64,000 bases of DNA, taken from the NCBI GenBank assembly GCA_948099385.1, contig CANUEZ040000156.1, positions 7,523,501 to 7,587,500 of the forward strand. Reading direction: 5' to 3'. Position numbers and translations under genes: made by a program. The notes under the pieces were generated by a model. The model ran no database searches and was not told the DNA's origin. It saw nothing but the letters and a program-made list of their open reading frames with translations. Below, piece after piece: positions 54,751 through 64,000 of this stretch (the stretch's first letter is position 1; every line of letters begins with the position of its first letter). The stretch is from Fasciola hepatica (taxonomy: Eukaryota; Platyhelminthes; Trematoda; Plagiorchiida; Fasciolidae).

Positions 54751-56361
54751 GCCAATTCGAAGGCCGATCAGAAAATCAGATCCAAAATATGTGCTACATG
54801 AACAGTCGACATCCAGAGCGTAATAAGCGCAACAAATGAACTACCAAAAACGACACATCTCTAATTACTGGTGTTCGACCGCTGGTCGGCTACTACGAAA
54901 AGACCTACGCAAAATCTCATCAAACTACTCCTTCTCTTCTATACTTTATCTCCAAACTGAACCAAAAATACGTATTCTTTGCAGTTATCTTCCCTTGAGC
55001 TCGTGTTCTTCGGCTTTCGATTTTTAGCCCAGCTCCAATAAAATGCCTAACGGCTAGTTCTTTGTGAAACTTTCGTGAATTTAAGCCCGATATTTAAATG
55101 AACCTGCATTATCTCGAATAATCTGACATTCCCAAAATGAATACACCAAATTTCCCGTTCATCAACGGAATTCGGTGCATGCAGCTGCCATTATATATTA
55201 GGAAGGTAATGACTAAACTTGGTAACTTGTGTCACCATAGCTGACAGCTTTATATTCCGAGAAGTACTGATGAGCATTTAGACTGCTGGATTAGCTTATT
55301 CAATAATGAATCGAAAAGTGCCGGATAAAACAAGAGTATAAAAGGCTGAAACATTGTGTTGACGATCAAGTAGAACTACCCAGAATCAAAATTGAGTGGT
55401 GTGAATATATGGAGCAAACCATGTTTTTACCCAATTATTTCCAAATCCGTTTCTGTTTCCCCATCCAATAACAATCAGCTGAACGACTGACGGGAACCAA
55501 CTGCATCCCGACCGAACATAAGTGATCCCGCTAACAAAAACTGTAGTTCAACGAAGCATAAGCGGTTGGCTATTAATGGTGTACACAATTACATTCTATT
55601 TCCTTCCTCCGTTCCAACACAAAAATATACAGGCGCCTCATAGAACTGTACTCTGGGGGATACATTTACTATTCGCGTAGGGGGAGTTCCGAAAAAAACA
55701 AGTGTCTTTTTTGCTGGATTACTGAAGCGCAAAATCACAACCTCAATTGGTCGGGGAGCGGTAACGGAGTGGAAATATATTGCAGATCAAACTAGACAAA
55801 GATTAACTGCGGGAAATTGTGTCAGAATTGATATGTCACAGCCTATTCTGTTTCCGGTTTTGGGACGGCAAAAGTTTGCGTCACAGAAAATCGCTGAGCA
55901 TGGAAGGGGGAGCATGTTTGCAAGCGAAAGTCACTTGAACGGTACATACGAGAAAAAGGATTAGCAATTCATATAAATACTAGTAACCAGATTAGAAAGT
56001 ATTTTTTATCCAGTTAACGAAGCAGTTAATGAAGCTCATAGTTTTTTGCAGTAGGACGATTAAACAGTCCAACTGTGAAACAAAACTGCGGGAAGCCTGA
56101 ACCTGCGTCTTCGAAAACCAATTGCTGTGAGAAAATAATACGATGATGCGTTTTTCTCACAGATGAATGAAAAATATTGCAGGTTAGGTATTTTTATATA
56201 TATCACTTTGGACTCTTTACTCTTTCAATTAATTTCTTGCAGTTTGTTTAAGTGGTGCATTGTTTCTGGAAGCGGGTGGCTGCAAATTACAGACTGCAAT
56301 TAGGAATTGGACGGCAGTGGAAGCAGGATGCAAACCAAGGGCAGGACGGTTTAAGGAACTT

Positions 56362-56365
<4 letters not shown>

Positions 56366-56429
<64 letters not shown>
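56366..56429. repeat. Long (AT)n microsatellite
   Basis: Sixty-four uninterrupted alternating A/T bases in intron 1, about 1 kb before the LDLa exon. It produces spurious Ile-Tyr frames on both strands. Confidence 0.97.
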
Positions 56430-56434
<5 letters not shown>

Positions 56435-57413
56435 TGTCCGTGCCTGGGGTAACCGTGTAACTTGTGAAAACACCACTCGTAATTGGCTTACGAATTGGTC
56501 TTATAAAATCTCCCCCACCGAGATCACATCCTAAGTGTTTTTCATTTGGGCTGCGCAAGCGCAGGGGATAAGATGGTTTATTTGGGGAAAATAGGTTTGT
56601 TATGATATTGATCACGGGAGGACTTATCATTGCCGTGGTAGCTGCGCTTGATTATTTGGACAGAAACAACAAGCCTAATGGGCAGGCCGTTTTCGTCCAG
56701 CATGGTGAAACCATTGAGATTTAATAGGGCTTACTTACGAGGTACCCGATTTTGACTTGATGAGAAAAGGTTATATGAAATACACCAGTAAAAAATGAGA
56801 TATTTTCGACCTGTAAAAAAAATAAAGTTGAGTAATAAAAATAATCGCAAAGTTATAGTCAAAATAATTACGGTATAAATTTATTCGCCGTTTAGATAGT
56901 CAAGAGTAAGTAAACAGTGAATGGGATCAGTTTTATTTGTTTGGATAAATGCATTTATAAAATTTGCTCCTTGAAATTCTCCGAAATGTACTTTTCAGTC
57001 AACGAGTTCGGATCCACGGGATTTAATATTCACTAAAATGTTCAGTTTTCTAAACAGCATGGCGATCAAATACACTCGTTTTTGTTTACAGGTTCATCTT
57101 TCTTTAAAAATCCTAAATCAATTTAAAAGTGATCTTTAATAACACTTGTACCAACGTATTCTTACTTATATTCTACCAAGGTGGCGCAAGAAAACATCTT
57201 TTCGATCCTTTACAAAAACATTTTCAATAAATTTACTGAATACTAATATTTCAGGTTTATATGCTTGACATCATACTTTGCTTCCCTTGCTGATCACAGT
57301 GATGTTCATTTCAGAAAAGTTTGCATTTCTGCAGAACATCTTTCAACTGCAATAATCTATGTACTCATCAGAATGCATTTACTACCCTCTTATTTCACCT
57401 TTCCATGCCTCAG

Positions 57414-57560
57414 CAATAGATCAAACCAGTAACCAGTGCCCAAAAAGCAAGCCATGGCCCTGTCGTACGCCAAATGTCTGCCTGTCTTTTGCTCTGATTT
57501 GTGATGGAGAAATCGATTGTCCCGATGAATACGATGAGGATCCGGATATGTGTACTGCAA
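57414..57560 (+). CDS. Prohormone-4-like secreted LDLa protein, LDL-receptor class A exon
   Basis: This 147-base exon is phase 1 at both ends (49 codons), the classic symmetric LDLa module. It follows the acceptor TTTCCATGCCTCAG and ends before the donor GTGAGT at 57561. The protein has six cysteines in LDLa order: QC, PWPC, NVC, LIC, DC and MC. The calcium-binding segment CDGEIDCPDEYDED has the canonical Asp/Glu pattern, with Tyr in place of the usual Ser in the SDE box. The sequence around CRTPNVCLSFALICDGE and the tail DMCTA are diagnostic of the single LDLa domain in prohormone-4 (IDLSRF-like peptide) precursors, known from insects, rather than of LDL receptors with repeated modules. Only one LDLa exon is present in the window. 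The cysteine-rich domain should fold in the secretory pathway and bind calcium. Confidence 0.88.
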
Positions 57561-60500
57561 GTGAGTTTATTGTAGGCTGACGTGACCATTCTAATGGGTA
57601 TTACAAACCTTGATTGTGTAAAGTCATAATACGCCCTATTCGCCGTATAAATTTTCACTGATCTTAAAAGATGAAGAGTGGCGAATTTGTTTGGTATTTG
57701 CCTGAGTGCTTCCCTTATGTGCGAGGCGTTTTAATCTTGCCCTTGACTGATGAAAAAGGATTGGTAATATATTCAGCCCAGCTTTTCTGCGTAAACGCAT
57801 CGCCAGTTTAATACCAGACAGCTCCTACGCGTTACCACCTCAAACAGTTTAGTGCCAACTGTATTTCCCAACTGCGGATGATAAGCTCATGAGAAAACAG
57901 TTCTCCGTGGTAATAAAATGGTCCCCATTTCTGATTCTGATTCTTTGCGCAAACAATAAAGCACACTGTTTTGTCGAAGTTGTCAAGCTTCTAGTTGAAC
58001 ATGATAAGCCAAACGTCATTTTAGTAAATCCGTTAGATGTTTACATCAGTTTCTTATTAAAATGTAAATTATCATGAGTCTTGCTGACGATCTCTCAATA
58101 TTCCTGAGTTCGTCGAGGTAGAACCTATGAAAGATAAATTTTTCTTCCAATTTTCAATATATCTGAATAAAATGGGAAGGGAAATCATTTCGAGAGATAG
58201 ACTGTTCTTCAGAGGTGAGCGCTGATACTGCGTGACAAATCAAATTGAGACTTTATTCTTCTACAGTTTACATTCAGAAAACGGATGAATGTGCACGGAC
58301 ACAACGGTGTCCCAAAAAGTGAGGATTCTCACTAGTTTTGAAGCGTATGATTAAAAAGCTGAAACAAATTACCATTCAAGAATTTATAAATTATACAAAG
58401 CTGCTGCTGCTTTTCACGTGCATGGTTTTTTCCCATATTATAATTGAAAGCTAGTTTATTCCCTTACCTTTTTGGTTTATCAAACTTTTGATAAATACTA
58501 CAAATAGTGAAAGTATTGGATGAACCAAAATGTCTTCACTCTAAAATGATTCTACCAAAACGGAAGGATAATTTTGAGCTACCCTAAAACTTGTGGTTTC
58601 GAAAAGTGCTCCCGTTCAGTTCATGAGAGTTCAGACTTACAAATATCTGAAGAGCAGGAACACGATTCTCTGATTCTGAGCAGCTTTGTACCCCAGGAAC
58701 TTTGATAAAATGATCAATAGGGAACTAGTTGAGGAAGTTTGATCTCAAAAGCATATTTCATTGCTAAATTTAATCACTGATTCGCTCAAGCATAAGGACC
58801 AAATACGGAGCTTATGGTATTATTTTTGTTGTGCTTGTTTTTTAGTCTGAATCCACAAGGTGATTGACGTGATTCATATACGTCTGTCTTTATTCAAGTG
58901 CCTGCTATCTAACCTTTCATATGGGACCATAATTTCCTGTTTTGATAGGAAAAGTTTAAATACTGCTTTTCATTCACCTTATTGAGTTGTCTTATGATGT
59001 TGTAAGGGCCCTCTAACTAGGAAATTCATATTAATATTCAGTCGACTAAATATGTCGGAAACCCCACAATTGGCAGAAGCAGATAAATTTCAGTGGTGTG
59101 ACAAGTAAGAGCAAACTTGAGCTATGTGAAATGACGTAAAAGCCGTTCGTGATATTGAATGTGCATCGGCCAGTCTGATGAGATGTTATTTATGTGTTTC
59201 TTTTGAAAAAAAACGATTAACTTTACCGTTTAAAGACATTTTCACTGGCATCTGGCTTTTCTGTTGCGTAATGAATGGTTACTACCGGCAGACATCGTTA
59301 TATCTTACACCTTTGATATTTTATGCGCGTAAAGAGGTTATGCAAAGCCGTAGTATCCTATTCTTTCAACAAATGTAGTCAGTCGAAATTAATATTCTTT
59401 AGCCTAATAATATTCTTTTGGTGGCCTAATATTTTTTTACCGTGAAACAATGTAATGAATAAAAGATGGAGTATTTCTTCACTGACAGTCTGAGTATCTG
59501 ATGAGGACTAGAGATCCCGTCACCAACTAGACCGAAAAAGGAAAACAGCAAACTGTTTTATGTGAGTTTGTGTTCACTGTTAAAATAACAAGTCTGGTTT
59601 GACGGTAGAAATGAGGCAGGATAGTTTGGTACATTTTTCATGTGAATGCCGACAAGAAAACCTTGCATCTGGGTGAGTGGATGACGTTAACAATTCCGCT
59701 AAAGGAGAGGGCCTCAATGAACCACGAAAGAGTGCTTCTGATTATTCTATTATTTTGGCATTATAAATTTCAATTAGGTTTGTATCTGATGCCTGATTAC
59801 TGCGCAAGACTGCTGTACTTTTCCGGAATTTTGTTGGGTTTACTGTTCTCTGATTGTGAGCAAAGTCTCCATCAGCAGAAGAACTTGATTATGACTTCAA
59901 GTACTCATTTTTGAACCTGACAAATAATCCACTGTTTTCTCCACAAAATTCTCTCGTTGGCGATAAGTTCACAAAATCAGTTGAAGGCTTTGCTCATAAG
60001 ATTCTGCTTGTGAACAGCATAGCTCTGTGTATTTTGAAGTTTCACCACGATCGCCTTAAAACCATTCATTTTTTAATGATATATTTTCCAACAAATCCAT
60101 CTGTTATGGTTCATCTGTATTTGAATATGAATATTTTCTAAAGACATAATGCAGAATTTAACTACTATTTCAACTTGATATTAACGTGGTCTGGGACAAT
60201 TTGGGCAGTTTCATCTCATTTCCTGTTAACAACTATTTCACTTGATAAAATTGCATAGTGAATAATTTCCCTCATTAACCAGTCCAGATAAACCTAACTT
60301 GTCATGTGATTACTCGAAGAGACTGAGGAGCCACCCACTGAGATTTTGGGGAACAAGGAATTCAGGAATAACTTCTCTTAACTGGACATTTGTCCGGCCC
60401 CCTATTCCAGAAAGAAACACGTTTTTTTGGTCTGAAAAACAGCGCATATTTGACCCACCCTCTATCGGCGTATTATTCCTCCAAACAGGAATCCTTTCTG

Positions 60501-61184
60501 AACTTTGCCAAGAGAATTTCCTGGTTGAAATTGCAGGGCTGCTATTTTCCTGTTTATTTGTTGCTGAAATAAAACTCAATAAAGTGCTTTTCAGATTAGT
60601 CAAAAAGTGTAAATCTCCACGCGTTTCCAATACTGATAAAAAAGCTTTGCTCTTTATGTCCCTTACAGTGAAGGCAGCTGTCTTTTCTTAAAAACAAGAC
60701 CAGACTTTTTCTCATTCAAATAACAAAACACAGTCGATGAGTTTTATGTGCACTGGGGTGTGAAAAGTTTTCAATTAACCTATCGAGCGGAACTCCTGTT
60801 GCTCAGAACACTACAACATGCAATAGTTGTGCCAAGAATTTGCCAACTCCGTTTTTATGATTAATCTCATATACACAAAAGATCTTTTACCTTTCGAGCG
60901 AACCTACCGTAAGCAATGAAAAGCAGTCACGGATCAGGGTATGGAAACGATAGCACAAAATATTCAAGCCACTAATCAAAATTAAGATTTCTACAACATT
61001 GTGGACGACAAGTTAGCAATAAATTTCTAAGTGCTTGTGTTTATATTTGCCTCAACCTGGAATACCGGCTTATCTCACGGTTACCATGGGCGAGTTATCT
61101 GTAGGAATTTCTTGTAAAATGCAATTTCTTACCATGAAGCGCCGTTTATCCTTTTTGTCCTACCCCCGAAATGGACGCGTGCAG
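57561..61184 (+). other. Intron 2 (about 3.6 kb)
   Basis: Bounded by the GTGAGT donor and an acceptor in GACGCGTGCAG. It holds AT-rich sequence and short frames, including a signal-peptide-like frame at 59717-59777. The 130-codon plus frame 60299-60691 starts without ATG and shows no domain. Confidence 0.65.
59717..59777 (+). CDS. Possible alternative first exon with signal peptide
   Basis: An ATG followed by MNHERVLLIILLFWHYKF, a basic/polar start and a hydrophobic core that would pass as a short signal peptide. The frame reaches a possible donor GTTTGT at 59778 in phase 1, the same phase as every junction of the surrounding gene. Spliced to 61185, it would give a secreted form lacking the LDLa domain. 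The donor is weak, there is no promoter evidence, and hydrophobic stretches are easily encoded by AT-rich DNA. This is a low-confidence candidate. Confidence 0.15.
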
Positions 61185-61298
61185 AGGACCGCCCAGCTGA
61201 AGAACATCTACAAGGTTTTATCAACAAATATCGAAGATGGCTGATACCCAACATCCTGGGAGAGGGAACGCCGGTTGAACTTGCCACCAAACTCGTAG
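61185..61298 (+). CDS. Prohormone-4-like secreted LDLa protein, C-terminal domain exon
   Basis: The acceptor GACGCGTGCAG (ends 61184) and donor GTAAGATG (starts 61299) define a 114-base, phase-1/phase-1 exon. Joined to 57560 it gives CTA-K-DRPAEEHLQGFINKY, then RRWLIPNILGEGTPVELAT and KLV. This matches the conserved segment that directly follows the LDLa domain in prohormone-4 proteins: RPP-E-(x)n-FL-x-x-x-K-x-W-(I/L)-(I/V)-P, then G-x-P and an Ala-rich helix. A different frame of the same bases (61035-61244) is a shadow. The Arg-Arg before Trp is a potential convertase site that I do not recall from the insect proteins. Splice sites, phase and conserved motif agree, so the assignment is firm even though the exon lacks an ATG and is not the longest frame here. 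Confidence 0.82.
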
Positions 61299-61846
61299 GT
61301 AAGATGAAGTAGTGCAAAAAAGCAGACTGATTTTGGAAACAAAAGTGTAACAAAACTAATTTAGCTTATCTTCGTAATTACATTTTCTATCAGACAAATG
61401 CAGTTTTGCTCAATATTCCACCGGAAAGAACCGATAGACAGCATCCAATCTTTCATCCCAAGTTCATCTTTAACCAAGGGAGACAGACAGATAGATAAGA
61501 AATAAATTAGTTGCTTCCACTCCCTGAAGAATTGTCATTTTTTGTGCTGTGGTCGTACCCTCGTTCTCATAAGTGTAAAAGTGTCTCTTTGATTAGAAGA
61601 AGGGAGCGTTCTCACCTCAGCATGAAGCAGCAGAAAAGGTTAATTGTATCATTTAGAATAAAATAGTTCCTGCTTATTCCGCATGATAGAACTGTTTGCT
61701 TTGATTTTGAACTATTCGAATTTACTCACGTGAATTGAACATTTTTCCGCAGTAAATGGAAAATTTGAAAAAGGAGCTGATCAGGATCTCTTTTCCTAAT
61801 GGACAAAAATGAACAGCCCTTGTTTCCTTCAGACACGACCAGTATA

Positions 61847-61903
<57 letters not shown>

Positions 61904-63161
61904 CTTGGTAAAAAAAACCATTGTTTGACCTAATAGTTGACTAATCGATTATCGACAGCATGAACCCTTCATATTTTGGGCGTTACAACGAATGCGCTGC
62001 CAGTACTCTTACTATTGCTTCGTGACCAAAACTTATTGTGACAGCGTTTTCATTTTGCTTTATGAAATATAAAATGAAAGTGTTATGATTTCAAGGGATC
62101 TTCAGTTTTCAGTGATGCACTCATACACATCTTGTATTCGGTAGTTTGATCATGGTCAATCTACTTTTAACGAATGAGAGCAGAGACTGTTTATTTACTC
62201 TGAAAATATCTGTTCTTTCCTAGTTACAAGGAAACCCTAGCAGATAAGGTCCTGCCATCCCACCCCTCGTTATTTGGGTGTCTTTTAGTCCAGATGAGCT
62301 TTTTTGAGAGGAAGTCGACATCAGTGCATTTTTTTAAACGGGTCACATAAAGCCATTTTGCGACCGGTTATTATTCTGGGTCAATAATTTCAGTTTTCTG
62401 ATTTTTGTTCAGTATATGACAATGTTTTCTTTGGTAGTCTTGACAGGTGGAAAAATTTCACCTTTTTAATAATCCAGGAAGTGTTTGGGCATTTAACGTG
62501 TAATTTTAAGTCTGAAACTAAGTGATAGAAATATTGGTAGACCACCGCATTAAGCGTACCAAAGATAATGTCATAACCTAAATTCTTTTCTTTCATCTTC
62601 AACCACTTCAATTTCCCTGCATATTTTCAGGGCTCCTGCTCATTATTTCCTAATTACTGGCAACATACTACCTAAGTGGGTAGACCTAGAAACCGGTCGC
62701 TTTGGTTTCGCTTCTCTTTCAGGGTAAAAATCACCGTTAGTCGGGAACTTTCCGTACTTCTCCGGTATCCTTTCAAATAGTGATCCCTTACTACGCTCCT
62801 CTTTGTTTTGCAGTAAAGTGGCCATTGACAAGGTGGTGACAACGCAGATATTTCACAGTTAGTTATGATCTGGCTTGCCCGTTATGAAATTTCACATATT
62901 AACATGCAGGAAAGTAGGATCCGCGGTCAGAGTGCGAGCTAAAAGGTGTAGTAATATTATTAGTAATTAGTATTATTGCCGATGCAGCGTAAATTTTTTT
63001 CACTTTACTTGTGTCTTATTGAATGGTTCCATACATAGAAATAAGACTGGAATAGAGATCTCTCAAACCGCTATGTTGGGACACGCATTACCGAAGTGTT
63101 TTCCAGTTAAACCACTATAATTTCTTAGGTCAGCTCCTACGTGTGTCCATTTTCTTTGTAG
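61299..63161 (+). other. Intron 3 (up to 63161 or 63771 depending on the terminal exon)
   Basis: AT-rich sequence with a long interrupted TA tract and short frames only (62390-62611 and 62643-62831 minus were read; no domain). The downstream limit depends on which candidate terminal exon is used. Confidence 0.5.
61843..61901. repeat. (TA)n microsatellite with one interruption
   Basis: About 59 bases of alternating TA with a single C at 61865, in intron 3. Confidence 0.96.
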
Positions 63162-63388
63162 ATACAATAGTGGTAACCTTCAGTATTTTAGCTTCCTATG
63201 ACCAAAATGTGCTGGTATTCAATTCTGGGATGAACAGAATTTGTTACACTCACGTTTCTGGCTTTATCAGTGATTCATTAGGCCAAATCAAAGCTAAGCC
63301 AAGTGGCAAAGGCACGTATAATACTATTGTGATGGTTGAGAAACTCGTACAAAAAATGGTACCAGATCTACCAAAGCTTTGTCAGTAA
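63162..63388 (+). CDS. Candidate terminal exon A of the prohormone-4-like gene
   Basis: A strong acceptor, CATTTTCTTTGTAG (ends 63161), opens a frame that in phase 1 joins exactly to 61298, restoring a GAT (Asp) codon after LV. It reads about 75 further residues (TIVVTFSILASYDQN at the start, MVEKLVQKMVPDLPKLCQ at the end) and closes with TAA at 63386-63388. The length suits the family, whose C-terminus after this point is some 60 residues. The sequence shows only faint similarity to the known insect C-terminal domain. If real, the gene ends inside the window. The competing exon starts at 63772. Confidence 0.35.
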
Positions 63389-63771
63389 CGTCTCTGCAGG
63401 ACATTTTTGTGCTAGAAATGACCTTTTATAGTGAAACCAAAGTTTTACTTCTTCACTGTTTGGAAAAACTAGATAAACATGGGACTGCGACACGACAGAG
63501 GTAGCTGGGTTCAAAATCTGACCACTATGAGTTTGACCAGACTCCCAATTTTTTTATCAGAGTACATCTCCCTTTCGTTACTCACCTCAGCTACAAAAAA
63601 CGAAATTGAACTGACTCCATTTTCGTGTCGCGAGCACGGGCGATTCGTTTATGAGAACCGGTGCCGTTGTGGGGTTGACAACAAAGAGGAACGAGCATTT
63701 TAAGGAGTAAATCCGATTTCTCCCAGCAATTCAGTCCACAAACTGGCAGTGCTAATTGAATTTGCATGCAG

Positions 63772-64000
63772 ACATTGCCTTCGTGGAAAACTTATTAAGA
63801 TCAATCAATGAGATTTTCAAAGTTGACAGAGTACAGCAATTTATTCAAGTGCTGTTGAAACTGCACCATATCATTTCTTTTACTTCGTCCACTTTAACAG
63901 CTAACCTTCCGGGTTCGGTTGACGGGTTCATTGAAAGCACACGGATGTTGGTTCACGACAAGGCCGAAACAAGTGCCTCTAGTTTCGGCGTATATGTGTA
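63772..64000 (+). CDS. Candidate terminal exon B of the prohormone-4-like gene (runs off the window)
   Basis: After the acceptor TTTGCATGCAG (ends 63771), a phase-1 frame joins to 61298 as V-D and stays open to the window edge, about 76 codons. It reads DIAFVENLLRSINEIF, then FIQVLLKLHHI and later NLPGSVDGFIESTRMLV. The predicted amphipathic helices and a Pro/Ser turn followed by a helix resemble, in layout, the C-terminal helical domain of prohormone-4 proteins (V-D-L-x-R-x-L, then P-P-S-A-W and a final helix) somewhat better than exon A does. The acceptor is weaker in pyrimidines. There is no stop or donor inside the window, so the end is unknown. Confidence 0.4.

Larger units (their letters stand above)
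42360..57413 (+). other. Intron 1 (about 15 kb) of the prohormone-4-like gene
   Basis: Bounded by a GTAAGC donor and the acceptor TTTCCATGCCTCAG. It contains no independent gene that I recognise. The short frames at 43048-43257, 43376-43615 and 48734-49000 were read and have no domain. It does hold two tRNA-derived SINE heads, a retrotransposon-like block (about 50.5-53.9 kb), a pentanucleotide repeat, a poly-C run and a 64-base TA tract. Confidence 0.6.

Noticed and set aside
56229..56630. A 133-codon minus frame and two plus frames with long Ile-Tyr runs
   Set aside because: They exist only because the 64-base (AT)n tract has no stops in those frames. The flanking residues show no domain.
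60299..60691. 130-codon plus frame with an overlapping 106-codon minus frame
   Set aside because: No ATG at the start, no domain, no good splice sites noted. It sits in the intron of a well-supported gene and looks like chance openness.
61035..61244. 69-codon plus frame overlapping the C-terminal exon
   Set aside because: Wrong frame. The conserved prohormone-4 segment is read in another frame between good splice sites.
63484..63525. B-box-like GGGTTCAAAATCT
   Set aside because: No A box upstream at tRNA-like spacing. Left unannotated.
1..64000. Bacterial-type features: operons, ribosome-binding sites, CRISPR arrays, insertion sequences
   Set aside because: The whole window has eukaryotic character (introns, SINEs, LINE relics, very low coding density). 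No regularly spaced repeats or operon-like gene runs were seen.

Overview
This window looks like non-model invertebrate nuclear DNA, most probably from a flatworm (trematode-like). It is AT-rich, has no bacterial-style gene packing, contains long (TA)n tracts, carries decayed CR1-like and probable RTE-like non-LTR retrotransposon pieces and tRNA-derived SINE heads, and has one gene with short exons split by introns of 2 to 15 kb. The taxonomic call is an inference from these features. No species-diagnostic gene is present.

Layout. Positions 1-4.2 kb are dominated by a large inverted repeat: two arms of about 1.1 kb that are almost identical, in perfect register, around a spacer of about 0.47 kb. 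From 4.2 to 42.2 kb the sequence is intergenic or intronic with no gene I can name. It holds microsatellites, a GC-richer block (14.6-15.6 kb), a minus-strand CR1-type reverse-transcriptase relic (about 15.6-16.5 kb), one possible orphan terminal exon (17.7 kb) and one unusually long unassigned open frame (27.0-27.6 kb).

From 42.2 kb to the right edge runs one recognisable plus-strand gene. A signal-peptide exon (42281-42359), an LDL-receptor class A exon (57414-57560) and a conserved C-terminal-domain exon (61185-61298) are all joined in phase 1. Together they encode a secreted protein of the prohormone-4 (IDLSRF-like peptide precursor) family. The last exon is ambiguous, with two phase-compatible candidates at 63162-63388 and from 63772 to beyond the window. 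Its introns hold SINE heads (46.1 kb, 50.4 kb), a degenerate minus-strand endonuclease-like retrotransposon block (about 50.5-53.9 kb) and two long (TA)n tracts.

The most interesting items are the inverted repeat, which could make a long hairpin RNA and whose arms look homogenised by gene conversion, and the LDLa prohormone-4-like gene, whose expected IDLSRF peptide is not visible in the assembled exons.
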